Part shown: positions 1-8,661 of the stretch, in pieces
Layout: each line of letters begins with the position of its first letter
Position numbering within the stretch: the first letter of the stretch is position 1
Assembly (NCBI GenBank): GCA_015698285.1
Contig: CP048685.1
Span: 372,001-436,000, forward strand
From: Candidatus Nitronauta litoralis
Lineage (GTDB): Bacteria; Nitrospinota; Nitrospinia; Nitrospinales; Nitrospinaceae
Direction: 5' to 3'
DNA: 64,000 nucleotides
Program-made: the position numbers and the translations under genes
Notes under the pieces: model-generated
Told to the model about the DNA's origin: nothing
Databases searched by the model: none
Seen by the model: the letters and a program-made list of their open reading frames with translations, nothing else

Positions 1-398
1 GTGCGCACTCCCACTCCACCGATAACCAGGGCAATAAATGGAGTCACCCAGGCGGAAAGGTTGAAGCCGGATTTGGTGGGAGCGGATAAAATCGTCTCAC
101 CGTATTCGTTTACATAGGCCTGAACGATCTGTTTCACCGTAAGGCCGGAGTCGAGCTGCGCCTTGAGTTCCTTGCGCATTTTCTTGGAGTGATCGCATGT
201 ACAGTTGATGAGCACCTTACCGCACTCATCCTTGCAATTGCACATCAACTCATTTTCGAGGTTGTCCATTTGCGAGGCCGCCATGGCAGGAACCACCGCT
301 AAAGCCAACACGATAGACATCAATAGGATTTGCGCGATCTGTTTGAAATAAACAGGTCGATTCGCATTCAGAAAATTTTTAGCAGCCAATGAGGTCAT
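1..398 (-). CDS. ccmH: CcmH/CycL-family cytochrome c maturation protein (partial, C-terminus off window)
   Basis: Reading down from the ATG at 398 gives an open frame to the window edge (132 residues). A hydrophobic segment at about residues 22-40 ends in PAMAAS, a likely signal peptide. Next comes a Cys-rich stretch LMCNCKDEC (Cys53, 55, 59) and NCTC (Cys66, 68), then the family-typical segment SGFNLSAWVTPFIALVIGG, the first membrane helix after the domain. CcmH normally carries LRCxxC and handles apocytochrome thiols for haem ligation in the periplasm. Here the pair is replaced by a five-cysteine pattern. The start lies 7 bases after the ccmF stop, so it is the third gene of the ccmE-ccmF-ccmH operon. 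Family call is firm; the consequence of the altered motif is unknown. Confidence 0.85.
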   Translation of the reverse strand, partial: MTSLAAKNFLNANRPVYFKQIAQILLMSIVLALAVVPAMAASQMDNLENELMCNCKDECGKVLINCTCDHSKKMRKELKAQLDSGLTVKQIVQAYVNEYGETILSAPTKSGFNLSAWVTPFIALVIGGVGVR

Positions 399-405
399 CG
401 TCAAA

Positions 406-2463
406 TTATTCCTGTTGAGCCGGAGCAAAGATACCTTCCATCCGTTTCATACGTTCGAGTCGTCGGCGTGCTTCTGCACGATCCGGCCAGGCTGCGATCA
501 CGGTACCAAAAGCAATGGTCCAGCCCCCCAACCAGATCCACGCCACCATCGGCATCACATGCGCCTTGATGGTCGCTTCTCCGTCTTTAATTGTCGCCAT
601 GGTCGGAGACATCGGTTCGAACTGTTCGCCCCGGTAATCCGCCAGAATCAAATACAAGTCTTCTTTTAAAGTCGACCGCAGGTCAACTTCCGATACCGGC
701 TGATTCTGCCCCTTGTAAAATTCTTTCTCAGGCTTTCCGGTCCAGATACGGGTTCCATCCTTGACCACAGCCAACTGTGCGATCAAACGTTCCTTGGTTT
801 CATTGGCCTTGATCCAGATAACCTTTTCCAGGGTCAGGTCGTAACCTTTGAGTTGAATCGTATCGCCAATCTTGAGGTGTCTTTCAACATCAACACTATA
901 CGCTTGCGAACCTGCGATCCCGGCGAAAATAAAAACAACGCCGATGTGTACAATATAGCCCCCGTAACGCCGCTTGTTTTTCCAGACCAGGTTGGAAAAA
1001 GAAACCGGCAACGATTCATGATGCATCGATTTTCTTGCTGACGCACCTTTCCAGAACTCCAAAAAGATACTGGTCAAAACAAATGCACACAGCATGAACG
1101 CAATAAACGACAATGTCTCGGCCTTGTCCGTAATCGGCACAAAAGGAAACACGACGGCACCACAGACAAGCCCACCTAAAACAGGTATCGCAAAATTCTT
1201 TTTAAGGTTCGACCAGGTCGCGCGCCGCCAGGCAATGACGGGACCAATACCGATCAACGCCAGCAGTACCAGTCCGATTGGAACGTTGACTTGATTGTAA
1301 AAGGGAGGCCCGACGGTGATCTTCACACCTCGCACCGCCTCCGAAATGATGGGAAAAATGGTTCCCCAGAATGTAGAGAAAGCGATGCCCAGAAGCAAGA
1401 GGTTATTGAAGAGAAAGCTGCTTTCCCGCGACAGGAATGAATCCAGTTCGTTTTTACTTTTTAGAAGCGGCAGTCGACGTATGATCAGTACAATACAAAA
1501 AATGGTGACAACTCCCAGAAACGCCAGAAAGTAATAGCCCAAAGTTGCTTCATCAAATGTGTGCACAGACTGAATCAACCCGCTCCTTGTGATGAACGTG
1601 CCGAAGATCGTCATGACGTAGGTCAACAGGATCAGCACCATGTTCCAGACCTTCATCATGTCTTTCTTTTCCTGGATCATCACGGAGTGCAGATAAGCCG
1701 TTGCAATCATCAGGGGCATGAAGGCTGCATTTTCGACCGGATCCCATGCCCAGTACCCCCCCCAACCCAGTTCGACATACGCCCACTGGGCACCAAACAG
1801 ATTACCCATACACAGAAAAAACCAGGAGATCAGAGTCCATTTGCGAGTCATGCGGATCCAACCGTCATCCAGATTGCGCGTCAGCAATGCGGCGACTGCA
1901 AAGGCGAACGGCACGGTGAACCCCACATACCCCAGATACAACGTTGGGGGATGTATCACCATCCAGTAGTTTTGCAAAAGCGGATTCAGGCCGCGACCGT
2001 CTTCCGGAGGAACAGGAATGATTTCAAAAGGCTGTGTAGAAAAGTTGAGCAGGCACAGGAAGAAAAGCGTGATGACCAGCATCACTACCATGGCAATGGG
2101 AACCACCCGCAGATCGCGCTTACGGTTCTGGACGTGGACCACCATCATGTAGGTGGTCAGCAGCAGGGTCCAGAAAAGCAACGATCCCTTTTGCCCTCCC
2201 CAGAAACTGGAGATCTTGTAAAAAATGTCGAGGTCGCGATTGGAATAGGCCCAAACGTATTGCAGGCTGAAGTCGTCTGTTATGAAAGCTTTCCACAACG
2301 CAATGGAAGAAACCATTACGCAGCCCCAAACGATGAGCGGGGTGCGGTCTGCACTGAAATAAAGGTCTACCCGATTCTGCCTGATCGCCATGACATAGCC
2401 CGCGATACCATAAAGGGCCGTGACCAGTGCCATCAACAATGCAAATTCGCCTAATTCATTCAT
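406..2463 (-). CDS. ccmF: Cytochrome c haem lyase subunit CcmF
   Basis: CcmF is the multi-pass inner-membrane haem lyase subunit of cytochrome c maturation System I, which takes haem from holo-CcmE and ligates it to apocytochromes. The protein is about 685 residues with many membrane helices and the haem-handling WWD-type segment WGGYWAWDPVENAAFMPL. It also has the conserved histidine segments VIHPPTLYLGYVGF and LIQSVHTF, and a large periplasmic loop near the C-terminus. I chose the ATG at 2463 (MNELGEFALLMAL) because family members begin at this point. An upstream in-frame start at 2508 would only add 15 residues without family support. It lies between ccmE (168-base gap) and ccmH (7-base gap). 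Confidence 0.95.
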   Translation of the reverse strand: MNELGEFALLMALVTALYGIAGYVMAIRQNRVDLYFSADRTPLIVWGCVMVSSIALWKAFITDDFSLQYVWAYSNRDLDIFYKISSFWGGQKGSLLFWTLLLTTYMMVVHVQNRKRDLRVVPIAMVVMLVITLFFLCLLNFSTQPFEIIPVPPEDGRGLNPLLQNYWMVIHPPTLYLGYVGFTVPFAFAVAALLTRNLDDGWIRMTRKWTLISWFFLCMGNLFGAQWAYVELGWGGYWAWDPVENAAFMPLMIATAYLHSVMIQEKKDMMKVWNMVLILLTYVMTIFGTFITRSGLIQSVHTFDEATLGYYFLAFLGVVTIFCIVLIIRRLPLLKSKNELDSFLSRESSFLFNNLLLLGIAFSTFWGTIFPIISEAVRGVKITVGPPFYNQVNVPIGLVLLALIGIGPVIAWRRATWSNLKKNFAIPVLGGLVCGAVVFPFVPITDKAETLSFIAFMLCAFVLTSIFLEFWKGASARKSMHHESLPVSFSNLVWKNKRRYGGYIVHIGVVFIFAGIAGSQAYSVDVERHLKIGDTIQLKGYDLTLEKVIWIKANETKERLIAQLAVVKDGTRIWTGKPEKEFYKGQNQPVSEVDLRSTLKEDLYLILADYRGEQFEPMSPTMATIKDGEATIKAHVMPMVAWIWLGGWTIAFGTVIAAWPDRAEARRRLERMKRMEGIFAPAQQE

Positions 2464-2631
2464 TACAATTCCGTATCTATCAAGAGCGAGCACGATTGCA
2501 CATAACAAATTGCAACCGGCTCAGCATCGGATGATTAAGGATGATTCAATAAACCGGATTCGAAACAGGCCTGCCACTCAATTCCTGAAGGCGACCAAGC
2601 GACGACGAAGGACCTTAATACAGAGTTCCTT

Positions 2632-3120
2632 TTATATCGTTGTTTTCGAGGAGAAATCCGGTGCGGGCCTATCAGGAACTTGTTCCCCAGTCATCGGGAT
2701 ATCTCCCGGATGAGATTTGCCTGCTTCTTTCTCCGCTTCATATTTAGACGGGCAACTCGTCATGAGTGTACTTGCGTGAAAAGTGCCTTGCCGATCAAGC
2801 GTTCCTTCCACGACAACTTCATTTCCATCTTTGAACATATCCGGCGTTACCCCGCTGTATTTAACTGGCAGGGTGGCGTTTTTAAATTCAATGGAAAACG
2901 CTACATCCAGGTAATCATCCGGATTGCGTGAAATAGAACCCTGAACGACATTGCCCTTCACTTTGAGTCCGGTTCCAGGGGAAACCTGACTGGAAGCCGC
3001 AAGTTCGTCGACTGTGAAGTAGAATTTGGAGGTACTGCTAATGCTGGAGGTGATCAGAAACCCGATCGCCCCTACTATAAGGAGACTGCCCAGCGCGAAT
3101 TTTAATTTTTTATGCTGCAT
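2632..3120 (-). CDS. ccmE: Haem chaperone CcmE, CxxxY variant
   Basis: CcmE is a membrane-anchored periplasmic haem chaperone passing haem from CcmC/CcmB to CcmF. The 162-residue protein has one N-terminal membrane anchor (about residues 8-26) and the family OB-fold segments VKGNVVQGSI, VKYSGVTPDMFKDG and VVVEGTLDRQGTFHAS. At the haem-attachment position, where E. coli CcmE has HxxxY, this protein has Cys123-Pro-Ser-Lys-Tyr127. That is the CxxxY type known from some sulfate reducers and archaea. First gene of the operon, with a promoter at 3192-3219. The tail after residue 130 is Pro/Lys/Asp-rich and looks disordered, as in the family. Confidence 0.93.
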   Translation of the reverse strand: MQHKKLKFALGSLLIVGAIGFLITSSISSTSKFYFTVDELAASSQVSPGTGLKVKGNVVQGSISRNPDDYLDVAFSIEFKNATLPVKYSGVTPDMFKDGNEVVVEGTLDRQGTFHASTLMTSCPSKYEAEKEAGKSHPGDIPMTGEQVPDRPAPDFSSKTTI

Positions 3121-3191
3121 TTTGGGGTCCGTGGCCGTAAGTCAATAAAGAAAAATGGATTATACCCGACCCATAAGGTCTATGTAAAAAT

Positions 3192-3219
3192 ATTATCATT
3201 TGGTTTTTCCACATGTCAA
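3192..3219 (-). promoter_or_regulatory. Predicted sigma70-type promoter of the ccmEFH operon
   Basis: On the minus strand the sequence reads TTGACA, 16 bases, then GATAAT (perfect -35, 5/6 match at -10), 72 bases upstream of the ccmE ATG. A 7-base inverted repeat (CTTCTAT/ATAGAAG, 3235-3252) lies just upstream of the -35 and could be an operator; its binding factor is unknown. Confidence 0.65.
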
Positions 3220-3516
3220 AGATATTCAAGAGCCCTTCTATATAAATAGAAGAAGCCTTCAAATATTAGTCTCATTTTCCCGGCAAAACTTACCTGATTG
3301 GGTCGATTTTTTGCTCATTTTTGTGAAATCCCCCTCCCCAAATGCCTCTTGCAAGGTCATTTTTTCCCTCAAAAAAGTGTCAAACGGAAGAAACAGTCAT
3401 TTGCCCAATATCCGCTCCTACCCAGAGTCACGATTGCAACCATAACCTCCTAAAATAGATAGAGTTAGGATGAACAAGCCCGCAACTCGACCCACTGAAA
3501 TTCCCACCTTTTTTTA
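3220..3516. other. Non-coding divergent region between ccmE and the dcw cluster
   Basis: About 300 bases of AT-rich sequence without a convincing gene. No family resemblance or Shine-Dalgarno-led frame is visible. The promoters of the two divergent operons flank it. Confidence 0.6.
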
Positions 3517-3544
3517 TTGACAGTATGTCTTGTTGTGTTACGAT
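3517..3544 (+). promoter_or_regulatory. Predicted promoter of the dcw (division and cell wall) cluster
   Basis: TTGACA at 3517-3522, a 16-base spacer and TACGAT at 3539-3544 (4/6 match to TATAAT), 66 bases upstream of the mraZ ATG. The GTGT boxes at 3535-3570 overlap its -10 and the expected start site. Confidence 0.6.
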
Positions 3545-3570
3545 AGTGTCAAATTGTGTCTAATAGTGTT
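3535..3570 (+). promoter_or_regulatory. Predicted MraZ operator (four GTGTY boxes, 10-11 bp apart)
   Basis: GTGTT, GTGTC, GTGTC and GTGTT start at 3535, 3546, 3556 and 3566, so they lie on one helix face. MraZ is known to repress its own operon by binding short direct repeats spaced about 10 bp upstream of mraZ (TGGGN repeats in E. coli). Box sequence differs between phyla. Position and periodicity support the call here; binding is inferred. Confidence 0.6.
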
Positions 3571-3610
3571 TAAATAGGTTTGATTTTCATTTAATAGCGG
3601 GCATTGGGTA

Positions 3611-4003
3611 ATGAGCGGATTTTTAGGGACATACACGGTAAACCTCGACGAGAAAGGTCGTCTGAACGTGCCGTCCAAATTCAAAAACACTCTCGAGAGC
3701 AGATACGGAGGCCAGTTGGTGACCGTTGCTATGGAGGGGTACCTCATTGTCTTTCCCCATAAGGAATGGGAGAAAAATGAAAACCGCATGGATGAAATGT
3801 CGCCTCTCAATCCCGAGGAACGGGACGCGGTGCGGCCCTATCTCTCCAGTGCCAGCGACTGTGAAGTGAAGTCTGGAAAAATATTGATCCCCGCCTTCCA
3901 AAGAGAAGCGGTAGGGCTAACCAAAGAACTGGTTCTGGTGGGGATGTCGAGAACTTTTGAAATCTGGCCGGCGGAAAAGTGGAAGCCGGCTGGCCGAAGC
4001 TAG
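3611..4003 (+). CDS. mraZ: Transcriptional regulator MraZ
   Basis: MraZ is an AbrB-like ring-forming DNA-binding protein that controls the dcw operon. The 130-residue product shows the two family half-domains: FLGTYTVNLDEKGRLNVPSK near residues 4-23, and the second DxKGR-like repeat degenerate around CEVKSGKILIPAFQREAVGL (about 88-107). The C-terminus FEIWPAEKW is also typical. It is slightly shorter than the usual 140-150 residues. First gene of the dcw cluster, 24 bases before rsmH, behind a promoter overlapped by GTGT boxes. Confidence 0.95.
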   Translation: MSGFLGTYTVNLDEKGRLNVPSKFKNTLESRYGGQLVTVAMEGYLIVFPHKEWEKNENRMDEMSPLNPEERDAVRPYLSSASDCEVKSGKILIPAFQREAVGLTKELVLVGMSRTFEIWPAEKWKPAGRS

Positions 4004-4026
4004 GCCGACAATGACGGTCAGCGACG

Positions 4027-4968
4027 ATGACGAAATATCACGTTTCCGTCATGCCTTCGGAGGTACTTCAGTATCTGGAGCCTGAGAAGAGAAGTTTGAT
4101 TGTAGACGGAACGTTAGGAGATGGCGGACATGCAGAGTTGATCTTGAAGCACTCCGGGCCGGATTGCCGGGTCCTCGGAATTGACCGGGACGCGGAAATT
4201 CTGGAACGAGCCCGCAAGCGGCTGTCGCCTTTTGGCGACAGAGTGGTTCTGGCGCACGGTAACTACAGTGAGCTGGGCCGGATTCTCCGTGAAAACGGGA
4301 TAAAAAAAATTGATGGTCTTCTGCTGGACCTCGGCATGTCGTCCTTTCAAGTCGATTCCCCCGAACGGGGTTTCAGTTTTCAACACGAAGGGCCATTGGA
4401 CATGCGAATGAACAGGCAGGAAACTTCCACCGCTGCAGACTTACTGGTCACCTTGTCTGACAAGGAACTTGAAAGGGTTTTTAAGGAATACGGCGAAGAA
4501 CGAAACAGTAAACGAATTGTCAGGAAAATCCGCGATGCGCAGAGCAAACACCCCATTACAACAACCCACCACCTAGAACAACTCCTCTCCAGCGCGGCGC
4601 ATGCGTCGCGTAAATCCTCAATTCATCCCGCGACACGATCCTTCCAAGCTCTGCGCATTGCGGTAAACCTTGAACTGGAACACCTGGAGGCTTGCCTCCA
4701 GGAATCTCTCGAATACCTCAGCCCTGGCGGCCGCCTTGTCCTCATCTCATTTCATTCACTCGAAGACCGCAGGGTAAAAAACTTTTTTCGTACGCAGGAG
4801 AGCGTCTGTGTTTGTCCGCCCAGGCTTCCGGTGTGCGTTTGTGGTCAGGTTAAAAAACTGAATATTCTTACGCGCCGGGTGGTGCGCCCCACTGCCGAGG
4901 AAATCCGCAATAACCCGCGCGCCTCGAGTTCCAGGCTGCGAGCGGCTGAAAGGGTAAACGTTGCTTGA
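4027..4968 (+). CDS. rsmH: 16S rRNA (cytosine1402-N4)-methyltransferase RsmH (MraW)
   Basis: Cytoplasmic SAM-dependent enzyme that N4-methylates C1402 of 16S rRNA in the decoding centre. The 313-residue product has all family landmarks: HVSVMPSEVL at the start, the SAM-binding DGTLGDGGHAELIL (about 28-41), DGLLLDLGMSSFQVDSPERGFSF, and the C-terminal LISFHSLEDRRVKNFF. Length is normal. Follows mraZ and overlaps the next gene by 8 bases, the standard dcw arrangement. Confidence 0.97.
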   Translation: MTKYHVSVMPSEVLQYLEPEKRSLIVDGTLGDGGHAELILKHSGPDCRVLGIDRDAEILERARKRLSPFGDRVVLAHGNYSELGRILRENGIKKIDGLLLDLGMSSFQVDSPERGFSFQHEGPLDMRMNRQETSTAADLLVTLSDKELERVFKEYGEERNSKRIVRKIRDAQSKHPITTTHHLEQLLSSAAHASRKSSIHPATRSFQALRIAVNLELEHLEACLQESLEYLSPGGRLVLISFHSLEDRRVKNFFRTQESVCVCPPRLPVCVCGQVKKLNILTRRVVRPTAEEIRNNPRASSSRLRAAERVNVA

Positions 4969-5293
4969 GCTTTTAAAAAAAATGCGCCACTGGGTGCGCC
5001 TCACCCCGCGCGAATTCCGAGTCGTTGCCCTGGTTTCAATCCCGTTTGTGCTGGCCGCGCTCACTTACGTCTGGCCCAATGTTCGCATGGTGCTTCTGGC
5101 GTATGAATTCCAGAAACAGCAGAGGGTGCATCAAACATTGTTGAGCAAAAATGAAATTTTAAAACTGGAGCGTGAAAGTCTGACGGCGCTTGACCGTATT
5201 GCTCCGATTGCCAAAAAAGACTTGGGAATGCAAACGCCTGCGCCGGGCCAGGTTGTCACCGTGTTCCTGAAAGAACCCTCGAAAACCGGTTAA
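4961..5293 (+). CDS. ftsL: Divisome protein FtsL (predicted)
   Basis: Small 110-residue bitopic protein between rsmH and ftsI, the invariant position of ftsL. It has a short basic cytoplasmic tail, one membrane helix at about residues 23-42, then a periplasmic coiled-coil-like region (LLSKNEILKLERESLTALDRIAPIAKKDLGM). The segment DRIAPIAKKDLGMQTP matches the FtsL C-terminal pattern. FtsL pairs with FtsB and FtsQ to activate FtsWI. I use a TTG start at 4961 with AAAGGG upstream; the ATG at 4982 is an alternative. Sequence conservation in FtsL is low, so the call rests on size, topology and position. Confidence 0.8.
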   Translation: MLELLKKMRHWVRLTPREFRVVALVSIPFVLAALTYVWPNVRMVLLAYEFQKQQRVHQTLLSKNEILKLERESLTALDRIAPIAKKDLGMQTPAPGQVVTVFLKEPSKTG

Positions 5294-5380
5294 CGACTAC
5301 AGCTTTCTTGTTAAAGGGCGATCTGCAGTTAGCCAACCTGAAAAATCTTGTCCTGGCAACACATGCCGGAAGACAAAAAA

Positions 5381-7126
5381 ATGAGCCGACCAAAAAATTC
5401 AAATGTCAAAGCGCCGCTTGCCGGATTCAAAAACCGGTTGGGGCTGGTCGTGTTCTTTCTGGCTATGTATGGAGCCGGGCTTACAGCACGCCTGGTCTAT
5501 CTCCAGGTTTTCCAGCATGAAGAGCTTTTGGCCGAAGCTGAAAAACAGTACGTCGAGAAAGTGGAGATCAACACTGGAAGAGGAAAAATTTTTGATCGCA
5601 ACCATAACCCTCTGGCTACCAATGTGGATGTTGAGTCGGTTTATCTCAACCCGAAAGAGGTCGTCGATTTCAAACAAACACAACGCGCACTTTCCAACTC
5701 TCTCGGGTTGTCGCCGCGAGTAGTGAAAGAGAAGCTGGGGTCGCGACGACATTTCGTCTGGTTAAAGCGGAAAATCTCTTTGCCGGAGGCTGCCCGACTG
5801 AAAAACCAATCGATACCCGGTGTCGGTTTCATTCGGGAAAGCAGGCGTTTTTATCCTAAACGGGCATTGGCCGCAAGCACTCTTGGGTTTGTCGGTCTCG
5901 ATAACCAGGGATTGGAAGGACTTGAGCACTATTACGATGACCTTCTCAAGGGCACCACGCGAAAAACTTATGTTGAACGCGACGCGCGTGGTCGTCCCCT
6001 GCTGGATTCTGAGGAAGGGGTGCTCACTCCTTCCCCGAGTCATGACCTGGTCCTGACCCTGGATGAAGTGATTCAGTTTCACGCGGAGTCTGCTCTGATC
6101 CGGCAGGTTGAACGCTACAAAGCCAGGGGTGGCGTTGCAGTGGTGATGGAGCCTGAAAAAGGTGACCTTCTGGCGCTCGCTACCTATCCGCCTTTTAATC
6201 CGAATCGATACAGTGCTTCCGCCCCTGAAGCCTGGCGAAATAAAATTGTGTCTTACGCTTACGAACCGGGCTCCATTTTTAAACCCATAGTCGCTGCTGC
6301 CGCGATGGAAGAAGGCACCGCTGAGCCAAAAGATATCTTCTTCTGCGAAAACGGACAAATGAGAATCGGCAGATCTAAAATTGGTGAGGCGGCAAACCAC
6401 AGTTTTGGCTGGTTGTCTCTCAGCCGCATCCTCATTCATTCGAGCAATATCGGCGCAATCAAAATTGCGCAGACCCTTGGCAGTCAACGTTTCTTCGACT
6501 ACATCCGACGCTTCGGGTTTGGAACCCGGTCCGGCATTGATTTGCCCGGTGAATCTCCTGGCATGCTCCGGCCTTTAAAAAACTGGTCAGGTCTTTCTCT
6601 CGCTTCCATTTCGTTCGGCCACGAAATTTCTGTAACGCCGCTTCAAATGGTCACCGCTATGGCGGCCATTGCAAACGGTGGCGTTTTGGTTAAGCCAAGG
6701 ATCGCATCAGGGGTATGGAAAAACGGTCGGCAGGTAGACAGTTTCCCGCCTGAAAAATTAAGGCGGGTGATCTCGGACAAAACAAGCCGAAAAATGGTCA
6801 GTATTTTAAAAGAGGTGGTGCGCCAGGGAACCGGAAAAAAAGCAGCAGTGAAAGGATACGAGGTAGCCGGAAAAACCGGCACTGCACAGAAAATTGATCC
6901 GGACACACGCAAATATTCAGCAGACAACTACCTGGCGTCTTTCATCGGGTTTGTCCCTGCAGATTCGCCCAAGCTAGTCATTCTGGTGATGATTGATGAG
7001 CCAAAAGGAAAGTATTGGGGTGGAGAAGTCGCTGCTCCTGCGTTCAGTGAGATTGCCCGGGAAACCCTGAGGTATCTCAACGTTCCTTCCCGGGGTGAGC
7101 GGGTTTTCGTTCTGGATCGCGCATGA
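5381..7126 (+). CDS. ftsI: Septal peptidoglycan transpeptidase FtsI (PBP3)
   Basis: Class B penicillin-binding protein that cross-links septal peptidoglycan in partnership with FtsW. It has an N-terminal membrane anchor (about residues 18-42), a PBP dimer domain starting near GRGKIFDRNHNPLA, and a transpeptidase domain. The catalytic motifs are all present: SIFK in EPGSIFKP, SSN in IHSSNIG and KTGT in VAGKTGTAQK. I placed the start at the ATG at 5381, preceded by GGAAG at a good distance; an ATG at 5363 and a TTG at 5348 would add 6 or 11 residues. The stop overlaps the murE start. Confidence 0.96.
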   Translation: MSRPKNSNVKAPLAGFKNRLGLVVFFLAMYGAGLTARLVYLQVFQHEELLAEAEKQYVEKVEINTGRGKIFDRNHNPLATNVDVESVYLNPKEVVDFKQTQRALSNSLGLSPRVVKEKLGSRRHFVWLKRKISLPEAARLKNQSIPGVGFIRESRRFYPKRALAASTLGFVGLDNQGLEGLEHYYDDLLKGTTRKTYVERDARGRPLLDSEEGVLTPSPSHDLVLTLDEVIQFHAESALIRQVERYKARGGVAVVMEPEKGDLLALATYPPFNPNRYSASAPEAWRNKIVSYAYEPGSIFKPIVAAAAMEEGTAEPKDIFFCENGQMRIGRSKIGEAANHSFGWLSLSRILIHSSNIGAIKIAQTLGSQRFFDYIRRFGFGTRSGIDLPGESPGMLRPLKNWSGLSLASISFGHEISVTPLQMVTAMAAIANGGVLVKPRIASGVWKNGRQVDSFPPEKLRRVISDKTSRKMVSILKEVVRQGTGKKAAVKGYEVAGKTGTAQKIDPDTRKYSADNYLASFIGFVPADSPKLVILVMIDEPKGKYWGGEVAAPAFSEIARETLRYLNVPSRGERVFVLDRA

Positions 7127-8655
7127 AAAAAGTATTTCCGGAAAATTTTATCGGGGAGTTGAAAGAAGGAATGGCAAGTAGATTGTCGGACATGATGAGC
7201 GGGTATCCTGTCGTTAACTTATTGGGAACTCTTGATCGTGAGATCACCTCCATCGCCTACGATTCCAGAAAAGTAGAGGCTGGAGGTTTGTTTGTGGCGA
7301 TTGCCGGAACGAAGGAGGATGGAGCGCGTTACATCCCGGAAGCCATCCGCAGAAAAGCCGCGGCGTTCATCACCCAGTCTTCTCCTCAGCAGTTGCTTGA
7401 AATGGGCATTGGTATTAATGGAATCACGCAAATCCATGTGGAAGATACCCGGCATGCGCTGGCATGGCTTTCAGGTCGCTTTTACAACCAGCCTTCACGC
7501 TCACTCAACCTGATTGGGATCACAGGGACTAATGGCAAAACAACTCTAACCTATCTCCTGGAATCTCTGTTTAGTGCTGCGGGCAGAGACTGCGGAGTTA
7601 TCGGTTCAATTAATTACCGCTATCGCGACACTCTTTACCCAGCCAATGTCACCACTCCGGAATCGCTTGACCTCAACCGTATGCTTGCTGAAATGGTCAC
7701 GAACGGTGTCCAGGATTGCTTCCTTGAAGTCTCTTCGCATTCGCTTGCACAAAAGCGAGTAAACGGGTTGCATTTCGATCTGGCCGTGTTCACTAACCTG
7801 ACGCGCGACCACCTTGACTATCATTCCGATCTCCATACCTATCGTCAAACCAAAATGCGTTTGTTCCGGGATGAGCGGGTAGAGAAACAAGTGATCAATC
7901 TTGACGATCCGATGGGCGCCAAAATCCTGGCTGAAACTTCACGTCCTACGTTGACCACAGGGATCGAGTCCAAAGCGGATATCCGAGCAGAATCTATTGA
8001 GCTATCTGACCACGGTGTTCGATTCAATCTAAAAAGCCCTTATGGAAGCCGCAACATCCATTCTCCTCTTTTGGGCAAACACAACATACTCAACCTTCTG
8101 TCCTCTGCTGCTGTAGGCCTGTTTCAAGGGGTTTCACTCGATGCGGTTTGTTCGGGAATCGAGTTACTTTCGGTTGTTCCTGGTCGACTTGAAAAAATCC
8201 AGAACAATCGCGGTTTCACTGTGGTAGTCGACTTTGCCCACACCGATGACGCTCTTTACAACGCCTTGAGAGCGGTCCAGGAATTTACTACCGGACGAGT
8301 GGTGGTTGTGTTCGGCTGCGGCGGAGACAGGGATCGCACAAAGCGGGGTCCGATGGGAAAAGTGGCCGTGGACAATAGCGAACTGGCCATTATCACTTCG
8401 GACAATCCACGTACAGAAAACCCACGGCAGATCATTGAAGACATCAGTCTTGGGCTTCCCGAAAAAGCCGTTGAAGAAAAAGATTACCTGATTATTCCGG
8501 ATCGCCGGCAGGCTATCGAAAAAGCCCTGCAACTGGCTGAGTCCGGAGATACGGTGATTCTGGCAGGAAAAGGTGCCGAGGATTATCAAATCATAGGAAC
8601 CGAAAAATTTCACTTTGATGACCGGGAAATTGTCCGGGCACTTTTGGATGATTAA
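7123..8655 (+). CDS. murE: UDP-MurNAc-L-Ala-D-Glu:meso-DAP ligase MurE
   Basis: Cytoplasmic Mur ligase that adds the third stem-peptide residue. It carries the ATP-binding loop GITGTNGKTT at about residues 132-141, the family segment EVSSHSLAQKRV, and the substrate motif DNPR (in TSDNPRTENP). DNPR is the established signature for meso-diaminopimelate rather than lysine, which fits a diderm envelope. The protein (510 residues) has a short N-terminal extension relative to E. coli MurE. ATGA overlap with ftsI indicates translational coupling. Confidence 0.97.
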   Translation: MKKVFPENFIGELKEGMASRLSDMMSGYPVVNLLGTLDREITSIAYDSRKVEAGGLFVAIAGTKEDGARYIPEAIRRKAAAFITQSSPQQLLEMGIGINGITQIHVEDTRHALAWLSGRFYNQPSRSLNLIGITGTNGKTTLTYLLESLFSAAGRDCGVIGSINYRYRDTLYPANVTTPESLDLNRMLAEMVTNGVQDCFLEVSSHSLAQKRVNGLHFDLAVFTNLTRDHLDYHSDLHTYRQTKMRLFRDERVEKQVINLDDPMGAKILAETSRPTLTTGIESKADIRAESIELSDHGVRFNLKSPYGSRNIHSPLLGKHNILNLLSSAAVGLFQGVSLDAVCSGIELLSVVPGRLEKIQNNRGFTVVVDFAHTDDALYNALRAVQEFTTGRVVVVFGCGGDRDRTKRGPMGKVAVDNSELAIITSDNPRTENPRQIIEDISLGLPEKAVEEKDYLIIPDRRQAIEKALQLAESGDTVILAGKGAEDYQIIGTEKFHFDDREIVRALLDD

Positions 8656-8661
8656 GAATTA

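Noticed and set aside
1561-2454. A 297-codon plus-strand frame opposite ccmF
   Set aside because: Low-complexity, His/Gln-rich translation without family features; shadow of ccmF.
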